Part shown: positions 44,768 through 52,782 of the stretch, piece after piece
Layout of the letters: each line of letters begins with the position of its first letter
How positions within the stretch are numbered: the stretch's first letter is position 1
Source of the DNA: Stenotrophomonas rhizophila
GTDB lineage: Bacteria > Pseudomonadota > Gammaproteobacteria > Xanthomonadales > Xanthomonadaceae
Direction: 5' to 3'
DNA length: 64,000 nt
NCBI RefSeq assembly: GCF_007667275.1
Contig: NZ_VDQT01000001.1
Span: 310,001 to 374,000 of the forward strand
The notes under the pieces: generated by a model
Seen by the model: only the letters and a program-made list of their open reading frames with translations
Databases searched by the model: none
Told to the model about the DNA's origin: nothing
Translations under genes and position numbers: made by a program

Positions 44768-45762
44768 CGGTGGTCGCCGCCGTCGATCATCTGCAGCGCA
44801 TGGCCCAGCACCGGCGCCAGGATGTCCAGGCACTGGCTGGCGGCACGCGGACTGCCAGGCAGTGCGAACACCAGCATCTTTCCAAGCTGCACCACGTCGG
44901 CGCGGCTCAGCCAGGCCATCGGCGTGTGCTGCGCGCTCAGGCTGCGCACCATCTGCGCCAGCCCGTCCACGCGACGCCCGCCCACCGCCAGCAGCGCCTC
45001 GGGGGTGAGGTCACGCGGTCCCAGCCCGGTTCCGCCGGTGCACAGGCACAGCCGTACGCCGGACGCTTCCAGCGCCTGCAGTCGTCCTGCCAGCGGCTGT
45101 ACGCCATCGGGCAGCACCTCGGCCGCGATCACGCTGCCGCCCAGTGCCTGCAGGCCCTCGACCAGGCGCGGACCAGACAGGTCTTCGTAACTGCCGTCGC
45201 TGGCGCGGTCGCTGAGCGTGATCACCGCGCACGCGGCGCCCTGCAGCTGGCGCGGCGCGCGCGGCTGGTAGCGTTCGCGCTCGGCCGCGTCCATGCCGGC
45301 GGGATGGATCCACACGCCACGCTTGCCGCCTTCCTTGAACAGCAGGCGCACCGCGCTGATCTCCAAGGCCGGCTCGACCGGCTTGCTCAGGTCATACAGG
45401 GTCAGCAGCGCGGCGTTGACGCCGGCCAGCGCTTCCATCTCCACCCCGGTACGCGCTTCGCTGGCGCATTCGCACCAGACCCGGATCGCCTGCCGTTCGG
45501 GGACCGGCGCGCAGTGCACGCGTACCAGCTCCAGCGGTAGCGGGTGGCAGAGTGGCATCAGCATCGACGCCATCTTCGCCCCCTGCAGCCCGGCCACTTC
45601 GGCCATCACCAGCGCATCGCCCTTGGGCAGGCGGCGCGCGACGATCAACGGGTAAGCCACCGGCCCGGCCAGCAGTTCGCCCACTGCCACCGCGCGGCGG
45701 CGGGTCACGCGTTTGTCGCGCACGTCGGCCATGTGGAAGGCCACGGACAGGTCGCCACTCAT
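44764..45762 (-). CDS. moaCB: Bifunctional MoaC-MoaB fusion protein
   Basis: The 332-residue protein joins two enzymes. Residues 1-~155 are MoaC (MADVRDKRVTRR, GAKMASMLMPLCHPLPLE, GVEMEALAGVNAALLTLYD), forming cyclic pyranopterin monophosphate together with MoaA. Residues ~165-332 are MoaB/MogA-like (AVITLSDRASDGSYEDLSGPRL, CTGGTGLGPRDLTPEA, FALPGSPRAASQC), adenylylating molybdopterin. ATG 45762 lies after GGAGGATGAG in the 3' end of moaA; a TTG at 45780 is less likely. The fusion places consecutive-pathway domains in one chain. Confidence 0.92.
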   Translation of the reverse strand: MSGDLSVAFHMADVRDKRVTRRRAVAVGELLAGPVAYPLIVARRLPKGDALVMAEVAGLQGAKMASMLMPLCHPLPLELVRVHCAPVPERQAIRVWCECASEARTGVEMEALAGVNAALLTLYDLSKPVEPALEISAVRLLFKEGGKRGVWIHPAGMDAAERERYQPRAPRQLQGAACAVITLSDRASDGSYEDLSGPRLVEGLQALGGSVIAAEVLPDGVQPLAGRLQALEASGVRLCLCTGGTGLGPRDLTPEALLAVGGRRVDGLAQMVRSLSAQHTPMAWLSRADVVQLGKMLVFALPGSPRAASQCLDILAPVLGHALQMIDGGDHR

Positions 45763-45769
45763 CTGTTGC

Positions 45770-46771
45770 TCATCCTCCAATCGAGGCCAGGTTCGGGGTC
45801 AGCCCGGTGCGGCCCTGGTGCAGGCCATGGCCGGCGGCCTTCAGGCCCAGCTGGGTGGTGATGCGGGCCAGCAGCGCGTCGCGGTCATCGTCATGCTGCA
45901 GCAACGGCCGCAGCGGCACCCCGAACTCACCGAACAGGCACAGGCGCAGGTCGCCGCGCGCGGTCACCCGCAGACGGTTGCAGCCCTGGCAGAAATCCTG
46001 GGAATACGGCGCAATGACACCGATGCTGCCGCGATGCGCGGGGTGGGTGTACTCACGCGCGGGTCCGGCGTCGGCGGCGCGTGGGCGCAGCCGCCAACCG
46101 GCGGCCAGCAGCTGCTCCACCACCGTGCTGGCGCTCAGGTGGTGGCGCTGGAAATAGTCGGCGTTGTCGCCGGTGCGCATCAGTTCGATGAAGCGCACGC
46201 TCAAGGGGCGCTCGCGCAGGAACTCCATCCATGCAGGTAGTTCGTCATCGTTGAGCCCACGCAGCAGCACGGCGTTGAGCTTCACGGACGGCAGCCCGAT
46301 CGCCTGTGCCAGCTCCAATCCTTCCAGGATCTCCGGCAGGCGGTCGTGCCCGGTGATGGCGTGGAAGCGTTCGCGGCGCAGGCTGTCCATGCTGACGTTG
46401 AGCGCGGTCAGGCCGGCGCGGTGCCAGCCGGGCAGGCGCCGCGGCAACAGCGTGCCGTTGGTGGTGATCGCCACCTTGCGGATGCCGGGCGTGCCGGCGA
46501 CGCGCTCGATGATCTGGTCCAGGTCGCGGCGCAGGCTTGGTTCACCGCCGGTCAGGCGGATCTTGTGCATGCCCAGCGTGGCGAAAGCGCGCACCAGCCG
46601 GCCGATTTCATCCACCTCCAGGAACCGCGGGCGACCGTCGGCCTGGTAGCCATCGGGCAGGCAGTAGCTGCAGGAGAAGTTGCACGCTTCGGTCAGCGAC
46701 AGGCGCAGATAGGGAAAGCGGCGACCGAAGCCGTCGGCAAGCAAGGGACCGGTCGATACTGCAGCCGTCAT
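45770..46771 (-). CDS. moaA: GTP 3',8-cyclase (radical SAM)
   Basis: The 333-residue enzyme has the radical-SAM cluster CNFSCSYC (CxxxCxxC), the second Fe-S site (CQGC followed ~14 residues later by Cys), LTGGEPSLRRDL and the C-terminal Gly-Gly (ASIGG) needed for catalysis. It starts molybdopterin synthesis from GTP. GGGAGC before ATG 46771 decides the start. It heads the operon; no Moco riboswitch was recognised in the 136-bp gap upstream. Confidence 0.94.
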   Translation of the reverse strand: MTAAVSTGPLLADGFGRRFPYLRLSLTEACNFSCSYCLPDGYQADGRPRFLEVDEIGRLVRAFATLGMHKIRLTGGEPSLRRDLDQIIERVAGTPGIRKVAITTNGTLLPRRLPGWHRAGLTALNVSMDSLRRERFHAITGHDRLPEILEGLELAQAIGLPSVKLNAVLLRGLNDDELPAWMEFLRERPLSVRFIELMRTGDNADYFQRHHLSASTVVEQLLAAGWRLRPRAADAGPAREYTHPAHRGSIGVIAPYSQDFCQGCNRLRVTARGDLRLCLFGEFGVPLRPLLQHDDDRDALLARITTQLGLKAAGHGLHQGRTGLTPNLASIGG

Positions 46772-46907
46772 GGTGCTCCCTGGTACCGGCAGCAATGGCT
46801 GCAGGCAGTGTGGAAACCCGTGCTGCCGGACTACGGCCGGTGTGCACGCGCGTCAACCTAGGGCAACGCGCGCGCGCCGTCAGCTGTAGACCATGAAACT
46901 AGCCGGT

Positions 46908-47828
46908 CTACGGTGACGACAATGCAAAATCCAGCCCGGCGCGGACCGCTGCGACCTGCGCCGCATTGCACTGCGCCGGGGTGGTGCGCGGGCTGTCCGG
47001 GTACACCTCGGTGGTGGTGGCGAAGCGCGCATCGGTGAATCCGGCGCAGGCGCCGATCGAGCGCGACTCGCCCCAGACCACGCCCGGGGACTGCAACGGC
47101 AGGCCGACCAGGTTGCCGTGGGCATCGGCCGGGGCGATGTGGGTGATCGGCTCCACCGCCGCGATCAGCGCCCGCTGGAACGCCGGTTCCGGATTCTCGC
47201 TGTTGCCGATCACGTAGAAGCCGTCCGGAATGGTTTCCGGCACCCAGGCCCTGCCGTCGCGCGAGGCCAACGCCGGGTCGAATTCATGTGCGTCGCTGTC
47301 GGTGGTTTCGTGCAGGTCCAGGTGCACCCGCAGGGTGTCGTTGCGTGCTGCGATCCAGGCCATCAGGGCGGACGACTCGGTGATCTGGCCGCCGTCACGG
47401 AAGCTGCGGTTGGGATCGACCGCATCGTGGTTCCAGCGCTGGATGCGCTCGTAGCCCCACGGGCAGACACAGGGTGCCACGATCAGGTTGATGCGGCCGG
47501 CGTAGTCGCTGGCGTGGTCGCGCAGGAACTGCAGCGCGCCGTGCACGCCACTGGTTTCGTAGCCGTGCACGCCGCCGGTGACCAGTGCGGTGGGCAGCGC
47601 CGGGTTCCAGTCACGGGTCATGGCGAGCAGCAGCGGGTAGGTGTCGGTGCCGGCCTGGAGTTGGCCGTAGTGTTCGATGGTGAATGCTTCAGGCAGCGCG
47701 TGCAGTGCGGTGACGACGTCATCGGCGTAGCTGCGTTGGACGATCTGGCGCGCGCGCCATGCGGCCCGTTCTGCGTCGCCCCAGCGGTGCCCGGGGGTGC
47801 CGATGGGGTAGAAATGGGGGGTGGTCAT
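46908..47828 (-). CDS. M14-type zinc metallopeptidase/deacylase
   Basis: The 306-residue protein has the zinc motif HGYE (His88, Glu91 in TGGVHGYETSGVHGA), DPNRSF, a later His in HLDLHETTDSD and the catalytic Glu in TTEVYPDS. This is the M14 carboxypeptidase fold, in the group close to succinylglutamate desuccinylase/aspartoacylase. No signal peptide is seen, so it should be cytosolic. The substrate is unknown. ATG 47828 (MTTPHFYPIGTPG) is preferred to an upstream start in the REP region. Confidence 0.82.
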   Translation of the reverse strand: MTTPHFYPIGTPGHRWGDAERAAWRARQIVQRSYADDVVTALHALPEAFTIEHYGQLQAGTDTYPLLLAMTRDWNPALPTALVTGGVHGYETSGVHGALQFLRDHASDYAGRINLIVAPCVCPWGYERIQRWNHDAVDPNRSFRDGGQITESSALMAWIAARNDTLRVHLDLHETTDSDAHEFDPALASRDGRAWVPETIPDGFYVIGNSENPEPAFQRALIAAVEPITHIAPADAHGNLVGLPLQSPGVVWGESRSIGACAGFTDARFATTTEVYPDSPRTTPAQCNAAQVAAVRAGLDFALSSP

Positions 47829-47888
47829 GAGGGGTCCGGGATCAACGGTTGCCCGATATTGTAGATGCGTGCGCAGGGTCATGGCTTT

Positions 47889-47984
47889 GACACGCATGGC
47901 GTGTCACTACGATCCTTGGTCGCTCGGGTTTGGGGTCGAACGTTGGGGGTGGGCTGCATGCGTAGGGACACGCCATGCGTGTCC
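47889..47984. repeat. Pair of inverted GTAG-type REP elements (REPIN-like)
   Basis: Two copies of one hairpin in opposite orientation: GACACGC-ATG-GCGTGTC followed by ACTAC (47889-47910), and GTAG then GGACACGC-CAT-GCGTGTCC (47962-47984). The GTAG head plus imperfect palindrome is that of SMAG-type REPs of Stenotrophomonas. The pair sits between the M14 gene and the EF-G paralogue. REP pairs of this kind are mobilised by REP-associated tyrosine transposases elsewhere in the genome. Confidence 0.7.
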
Positions 47985-47985
47985 A

Positions 47986-48008
47986 GGGGGCCGACATTGT
48001 CGGCCCCC
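47986..48008. terminator. Hairpin after the EF-G paralogue gene
   Basis: GGGGGCCGAC and GTCGGCCCCC form a perfect 10-bp stem with a 3-nt loop, 26 bp past the EF-G stop on the minus strand and directly next to the second REP. There is no T-run; it may end transcription or be part of the REP array. Confidence 0.5.
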
Positions 48009-48034
48009 GTTCCCATTCCTCCCGGCTGCTCGCT

Positions 48035-50071
48035 CTACGCGGCCGTTACTTCTTCGTAGCCGGTGAAGCGCATGTCGCTGGACGCGCGTCCCTGGGTCAG
48101 CGAGCGCAGCGAGGTGGTGTAACCGGACAGCTGCGCCAACGGCGCATAGCCCAGCACTTCGGCGCGACCGCCCTGGTCTTCGATCAGGGCGATGCGACCG
48201 TGGCGGCGGTTGAGGTCGCCCACTACGTCGCCGACGTTCGCCGACGGCACATGGATGGCCACTTCCATCACCGGCTCCAGCAGCGTCGTGCCCGCCTGCG
48301 CCAAGGCGGCTTTCACCGCTTCGGCACCGGCACGGTGGAAGGCCATGTCCGACGAATCCTTGGCATGGGTCTGCCCGTCGACCAGCGCGATCTCGATACC
48401 CACCACCGGATGGCCACGCGGGCCCTCCAGCAGCGCGCTGCGCACGCCCTTCTCCACCGCCGCCACGAAACCGCGCGGCACCACGCCACCCACGGTACGG
48501 TCGACGAAATGCACCTCGCCGTCCTCGCGCGGACTGACATCCAGCACCACCCGGGCGTACTGTCCCTGTCCGCCGGTCTGCTTGACCACCTTGCCTTCCA
48601 CCCCGCTCAAGGCCTGCCGCAGGGTTTCCTGGTAGGCCACGCGCGGCGCACCGGTACGCACGTTGACGTTCCATTCGGTGCGCAGCCGCTCGACCATCAC
48701 CTCCAGGTGCAGTTCGCCCATGCCCCATACCAGGGTTTCACCCGTCTCCGCATCGGTGTCGACATGGAACGACGGGTCTTCCTGGGCCAGGCTGGCCAGA
48801 CCTTGGGCGATGCGGATCAGGTCGGCCGACTTTTCCGCGGTCAACCGCCATGCCAGCACCGCCTGCTGCGCGCGGATGGTATCCAGCAGCAGCGGGCGCG
48901 AGGGCGCGCTGAGCGTTTCGCCGCTCACCGCATCCTTCCAGCCCAGCACCGCCACGATGTCGCCGGCGACGGCCTGCTTGATGTCATGGGTCTGGTCGGC
49001 CTGCACCCGCACCAGCCGGCTGACCCGGCGTCCCTGCGCATGCTGCGAACTGGCCAACGCATCGCCCACCTTCAACGTACCCGAATACACCCGCACGAAG
49101 CTCAACGCACCATGGTGCTGGTGGGTGATCTTGAACAGCAGCGCTGCCAGCGGGCCATTCGGGTCCGGTGGCAGGGACAGCTCGCCTGCGTCGGTCGTGG
49201 CCACCACCGCCGGCCGGTCTTCCGGCGCAGGCAGGTAGTCCACGATCGCGTCGAGCAGGGTTTCGATGCCCTTGCTCTTGAACGCGGCACCCGCCAGCAC
49301 CGGTACGCCGGCACCGGCAAGCGTGGCCCGGCGCAGTGCTGCGCGCAGCGCCGCCGCGTCCACCGCGTCACCGGCCAGCCACGCTTCGGCCAGCACCTCG
49401 TCGTGGTCGGCCACCGCTTCCACCAGCGCGGCGCGGCGCGCTTCCCACTCGCCCTGTTCGGCGGCGGTCCACGCACTTCGCGTCGGTTGGCCGGCGTCGT
49501 CCCAGCGCACCGTGCTGCGTTCGACCAGGTCGACCCAGCCATGGAAGTCACCCTCCGCGCCCAGCGGCCAACCCAGCGCCCACGGCCGCGCCTGCAGCTT
49601 GTCCTGCAGCTGGTCGAGCACGCGCTGGAACGAGGCGCCGACGCGGTCCATCTTGTTGGCATAGGCGATCAACGGCACGCCATGGCGACGCGCCTGGTGC
49701 CACACGGATTCCGATTGCGGCTGCACGCCGTCCACGGCCGAGAACACCGCCACCGCGCCGTCCAGCACGCGCAGCGAACGCTCCACTTCGATGGCGAAGT
49801 CGATGTGCCCGGGCGTGTCGATCAGGGTCAGGTGGTGGGTCGGCTGGTCGCGCGGCGCCCAATGCGCCTGCACGGCGGCCGCGCCGATGGTGATGCCGCG
49901 CTCGCGTTCGATCGCCGAAAAGTCGGTGGTCGCCGCGCCGTCGTGGACTTCGCCGACGCGATGGATCTCGCCGGTTTTCCACAGCAGGCGTTCGGTGAGC
50001 GTGGTCTTGCCGGCGTCGATGTGGGCAATGATGCCGAGGTTGCGCCGAAGATTGAGGGTCTGGGTGTTCAT
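48035..50071 (-). CDS. EF-G paralogue (translational GTPase)
   Basis: The 678-residue protein has the EF-G/TetM order: G1 AHIDAGKT (16-23), RGITI switch I, G3 DTPGH (85-89), G4 NKMD (139-142), then domains II-V with RVYSGTLKVGD and GMGELHLEVMVERL. It is shorter than canonical EF-G and lies outside any ribosomal-protein operon, so it is an accessory copy. Such paralogues act in ribosome recycling, rescue or antibiotic resistance. Its ~310-nt leader has a promoter, two small ORFs, an intrinsic terminator and a hairpin, suggesting attenuation. No good SD precedes ATG 50071, which fits coupling to the leader ORF 25 bp upstream. Confidence 0.88.
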   Translation of the reverse strand: MNTQTLNLRRNLGIIAHIDAGKTTLTERLLWKTGEIHRVGEVHDGAATTDFSAIERERGITIGAAAVQAHWAPRDQPTHHLTLIDTPGHIDFAIEVERSLRVLDGAVAVFSAVDGVQPQSESVWHQARRHGVPLIAYANKMDRVGASFQRVLDQLQDKLQARPWALGWPLGAEGDFHGWVDLVERSTVRWDDAGQPTRSAWTAAEQGEWEARRAALVEAVADHDEVLAEAWLAGDAVDAAALRAALRRATLAGAGVPVLAGAAFKSKGIETLLDAIVDYLPAPEDRPAVVATTDAGELSLPPDPNGPLAALLFKITHQHHGALSFVRVYSGTLKVGDALASSQHAQGRRVSRLVRVQADQTHDIKQAVAGDIVAVLGWKDAVSGETLSAPSRPLLLDTIRAQQAVLAWRLTAEKSADLIRIAQGLASLAQEDPSFHVDTDAETGETLVWGMGELHLEVMVERLRTEWNVNVRTGAPRVAYQETLRQALSGVEGKVVKQTGGQGQYARVVLDVSPREDGEVHFVDRTVGGVVPRGFVAAVEKGVRSALLEGPRGHPVVGIEIALVDGQTHAKDSSDMAFHRAGAEAVKAALAQAGTTLLEPVMEVAIHVPSANVGDVVGDLNRRHGRIALIEDQGGRAEVLGYAPLAQLSGYTTSLRSLTQGRASSDMRFTGYEEVTAA

Positions 50072-50096
50072 GGAATGGGTCTCGCTGCTGCCAACT

Positions 50097-50165
50097 TCAG
50101 GGAGCCGCACGCCGCCGTTGGCTGACGGCGTGCGGCCAGGTTTGGGGCTCGGCGATCTGGTGCAT
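50097..50165 (-). CDS. Leader peptide ORF upstream of the EF-G paralogue
   Basis: A 22-codon ORF begins MHQIAEP and ends QRRRAAP-stop, 25 bp before the EF-G start. AAGGAGAA lies at ideal distance before its ATG, a better SD than that of the EF-G gene itself. The C-terminal Arg-Ala-Ala-Pro recalls the Arg-Ala-Gly-Pro and Arg-Ala-Pro-Pro ends of arrest peptides such as SecM and ApdA/ApcA, and a Trp stands upstream as in SecM. An inverted repeat lies within the ORF. A role as an arrest or attenuation peptide is inference. Confidence 0.6.
   Translation of the reverse strand: MHQIAEPQTWPHAVSQRRRAAP
50104..50136 (-). promoter_or_regulatory. Hairpin inside the leader ORF
   Basis: GCCGCACGCCG (50104-50114) and CGGCGTGCGGC (50126-50136) form a perfect 11-bp stem with an 11-nt loop. 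It overlaps the second half of the 22-codon leader ORF. A ribosome stalled at the RRRAAP end would prevent it from forming, which could change access to the downstream EF-G start. Confidence 0.55.
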
Positions 50166-50218
50166 GGCACGTTCTCCTTCGAACGGTTCTGGAATGGAAT
50201 GGGAAAGCGGAAACGAAA

Positions 50219-50239
50219 AGAGCGCCCGGTGGGCGCTCT
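50219..50239 (-). terminator. Intrinsic terminator in the EF-G leader
   Basis: On the minus strand a perfect 9-bp stem (AGAGCGCCC-ACC-GGGCGCTCT) is followed by TTTCGTTT. It lies downstream of the leader promoter and the first small ORF and upstream of the second. It therefore fits a premature terminator (attenuator), not the end of a full gene. Confidence 0.6.
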
Positions 50240-50269
50240 GTCGGGGGTGCTGCGCTGATCGTGGATCGA

Positions 50270-50359
50270 TCAGCCGCCAGATGCACCGCGAGGCAGACGC
50301 GCCCGTCCCGCGACAGCGCGGGTGCGAGTAAAGAACGTCAGGAGCGGCATCGAAGTCAT
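50270..50359 (-). CDS. Possible first leader ORF
   Basis: A 29-codon ORF (starts MTSMPLLTFFTRTRAV) ends 31 bp before the terminator stem. It has no convincing SD; a distal GGAG is the only candidate. The Arg-rich second half contains the hairpin CCCGCG-CTGT-CGCGGG. It could be a control peptide that senses translation speed, or a chance ORF. Confidence 0.3.
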   Translation of the reverse strand: MTSMPLLTFFTRTRAVAGRARLPRGASGG

Positions 50360-50386
50360 GGCGGTGGTCAGCGGGGATCTCCGCGC

Positions 50387-50414
50387 ATTCTAGACCTCTA
50401 CCCTCGCCACGCAA
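50387..50414 (-). promoter_or_regulatory. Predicted promoter for the EF-G leader transcript
   Basis: On the minus strand TTGCGT (50409-50414) and TAGAAT (50387-50392) are 16 bp apart, a good sigma-70 promoter. Transcription would start near 50380, giving a leader of ~310 nt. It is back to back with the promoter of the TonB-dependent receptor gene. Confidence 0.55.
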
Positions 50415-50521
50415 GGCTTTATTCAACGCACCAATGAAACACTGGAGTCGCATTCTCGGCACGCCACTCACCAGTGCAACAAAACCCGCCCGATCAGGTC
50501 TTACATGCGAATAGGTCGCAA

Positions 50522-50549
50522 TTGCATCATTCAGGGAAGTCTCTAGAAT
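50522..50549 (+). promoter_or_regulatory. Predicted promoter of the TonB-dependent receptor gene
   Basis: TTGCAT (50522-50527) and TAGAAT (50544-50549) are 16 bp apart, and the ATG follows 25 bp later. Just upstream are the dyad TGCGA-N5-TCGCA (50506-50520) and palindrome GCAATTGC (50518-50525), overlapping the -35; they could bind an iron or other regulator but do not match a canonical Fur box. Confidence 0.5.
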
Positions 50550-50574
50550 AGGAACGCACGTTCCGGATTCCGCC

Positions 50575-52776
50575 ATGACCTCCTCCCCCGCTTCATTCCG
50601 CCGGTTGCGCCCCAACCTGCTTGCCTTCGCCTGCGGCCTGGCCGCAGCCGCCTTCGCACCTGCCGTGCTCGCGCAGACCGCCACCGCGCTGGACGCCGTG
50701 CAGGTCAACGCCTACCGCGCCACCAACAGCACCAGTGGCGCCACCAAGACCAGCACCGCCATTGCCGAAACGCCACAGTCGATCGCCGTGATCGAACGCG
50801 CCGAACTGGACGCGCGCGGCGTGCAGTCGCTCAGCGACGCCATGCGTTACGTCGCCGGGGTAAGCCTGGAAAGCAGCGGCATCGACAACCGCGTGGACGA
50901 TTTCCGCATCCGCGGTTTCGACGCCGGCAGCTGGGCCAACAACGTAACCCTGGATGGCATGCGCGCGCCGCAGGGCAGCCAGTGGAACCGCAGCATGTTC
51001 GACAGCTGGAACCTGGACCGCGTCGAGGTGCTCAAGGGCCCTTCCGCGGTGATGTATGGCCAGGTCGCTCCCGGGGGCATGGTCAACCAGGTCAGCAAGA
51101 CCCCCACCCCGGACCAGCGGCAGCTGCTGCGCCTGGGCCTGGATGCGGACGGCCAGTACACCGCGGCCTTCGACGTGGGCGGCGGCAGCGCTGACGACGC
51201 GCACCTCTTGCGCCTGGTCGGGCTGTATCGCGATGGCGACACCCAGATCAAGCACACCGAGCAGGAACACTGGTTCCTGGCGCCCAGCTACACCTGGCAG
51301 ATCGCCGAGCGCACCCGCCTCACCCTGCTGGGCATGTACCAGAAGGATGATGGCGGTTCGACCTACCAGTTCCTGCCGATGGCCGGCACGCTCACCGCCA
51401 CCCCGTACGGTCACATGAAGAACAGCACCTTCATCGGCCAGCCGGACTGGAACAGCTACGACCGCACGCTGTGGACGGCCGGCTGGATGTTCGAGCACGC
51501 GTTCAACGAGCACCTCACCCTGACCCAGAACGCACGCCGCACCCACGTGGATTCGCTGTATCGCGGCGTGGTCACCTTCGGCGCGCTCAACGCCGACGGC
51601 CGCACCCAGAACCGGCGCGGCGTGCAGGGTACCGGCGTTTCGGACGGCGACACCTTCGACACCCGCCTGCAGGCGCGCTTCGCCACCGGCGCGGTCGACC
51701 AAACCGTGCTGCTCGGCTGGGACTGGCAGCGTGCGGACTGGGAAGGCGTGCGCAGCGCGATGAGCAACCCGCGCCCGATCGACATCTTCAACCCGGTCTA
51801 CCTGCCCTACCAGCCCACGGTCACCAGCGAGACGCCCACCAGCGGCATCAACCGCCAGAGCGGCGTGTACCTGCAGGACCAGCTCGCCGCCGGCAACTGG
51901 CGCCTGACCCTGGGCGGGCGTTACGACTGGACCAAGGACGACACGCTCAGCGCTACCCGCAACATCGCCACCGGCGTGTCCCAGCCCGGCCCGCACAACG
52001 TGATCAAGAACGAAGCGTTCACCGGCCGGGGTGGCCTGCTGTACGTGTTCGACAATGGCCTCACCCCGTACGTCAGCTATGCGGAATCGTTCCAGCCGGC
52101 CACCAAGTCACCGCTGGACAGCTTCACCCGCACCGCCTTCGAGCCGGTCACCGGATCGCAGTGGGAAGCCGGCCTGAAATACCAGCCGGCCAGCGTCGAT
52201 GGCCTGGTCACCCTGGCGGTGTACGACCTGCGCCAGGAGAACATGATCGTCGACGATCCGGTCGCCAGCCACCGCAACTGCGGCGCCACCGGCACGGTGG
52301 TCTGTTCCATCCAGGGCGATGAAGGACGCGTGCGCGGCATCGAACTGGAAGGCCGCATCACCCCGGTCGCCGGCCTGAGCCTGATCGGTGCGGCGTCGCG
52401 GATGGACTCGGAAATGCTGCGCTCCAGCGCCTACCGCGGCAGGCAACTGGCGATGGTGCCGGACCTGACCGCTTCGTTCTGGGCCGACTACACCTTCCAG
52501 GCCGGCAGCCTGCGCGGGCTGAGCCTGGCCGCCGGCGCGCGCTACAACGGCGTCAGCTACGGCGACAGCGCCAACCTGTACCGCATTCCGTCATACACCC
52601 TGTTCGACGCCGCGATCCGCTACGACCTGGGCCAGTTCGGCAGCACCGACGTGAAACTGGCGCTCAACGCCAGCAACCTTGCCGACAAGCGCTACGTGTC
52701 CACCTGCACCGGGGTGTCGTCCTGCTACTACGGCAGCGGCCGCAGCGTGATGGCAACGGCGACGTTCGGCTGGTAA
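50575..52776 (+). CDS. TonB-dependent siderophore receptor
   Basis: The 733-residue protein has a signal peptide (LLAFACGLAAAAFAPAVLAQ), a TonB-box-like region (TALDAVQVNAYR), a plug domain with TPQSIAVIERAEL, FRIRGFDAG and LKGPSAVMYGQVAPGGMVNQVSK, and a 22-strand barrel ending ATATFGW with the terminal aromatic. This is the TIGR01783 type for ferric siderophores (FhuA/FoxA-like). It likely imports xenosiderophores or ferric hydroxamates; the ligand is not certain. Its promoter is back to back with that of the EF-G leader. The tip-adhesin gene ends 6 bp downstream on the other strand. Confidence 0.92.
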   Translation: MTSSPASFRRLRPNLLAFACGLAAAAFAPAVLAQTATALDAVQVNAYRATNSTSGATKTSTAIAETPQSIAVIERAELDARGVQSLSDAMRYVAGVSLESSGIDNRVDDFRIRGFDAGSWANNVTLDGMRAPQGSQWNRSMFDSWNLDRVEVLKGPSAVMYGQVAPGGMVNQVSKTPTPDQRQLLRLGLDADGQYTAAFDVGGGSADDAHLLRLVGLYRDGDTQIKHTEQEHWFLAPSYTWQIAERTRLTLLGMYQKDDGGSTYQFLPMAGTLTATPYGHMKNSTFIGQPDWNSYDRTLWTAGWMFEHAFNEHLTLTQNARRTHVDSLYRGVVTFGALNADGRTQNRRGVQGTGVSDGDTFDTRLQARFATGAVDQTVLLGWDWQRADWEGVRSAMSNPRPIDIFNPVYLPYQPTVTSETPTSGINRQSGVYLQDQLAAGNWRLTLGGRYDWTKDDTLSATRNIATGVSQPGPHNVIKNEAFTGRGGLLYVFDNGLTPYVSYAESFQPATKSPLDSFTRTAFEPVTGSQWEAGLKYQPASVDGLVTLAVYDLRQENMIVDDPVASHRNCGATGTVVCSIQGDEGRVRGIELEGRITPVAGLSLIGAASRMDSEMLRSSAYRGRQLAMVPDLTASFWADYTFQAGSLRGLSLAAGARYNGVSYGDSANLYRIPSYTLFDAAIRYDLGQFGSTDVKLALNASNLADKRYVSTCTGVSSCYYGSGRSVMATATFGW

Positions 52777-52782
52777 GCGGCC

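Noticed and set aside
46772..46907. Molybdenum cofactor riboswitch or ModE box before moaA
   Set aside because: No recognisable Moco RNA core or ModE palindrome was found by eye; only a 6-bp TAGACC/GGTCTA dyad is present.
50493..50535. Fur box upstream of the siderophore receptor
   Set aside because: Dyads TGCGA/TCGCA and GCAATTGC are present, but the stretch lacks the GATAAT-type repeats of a Fur site.
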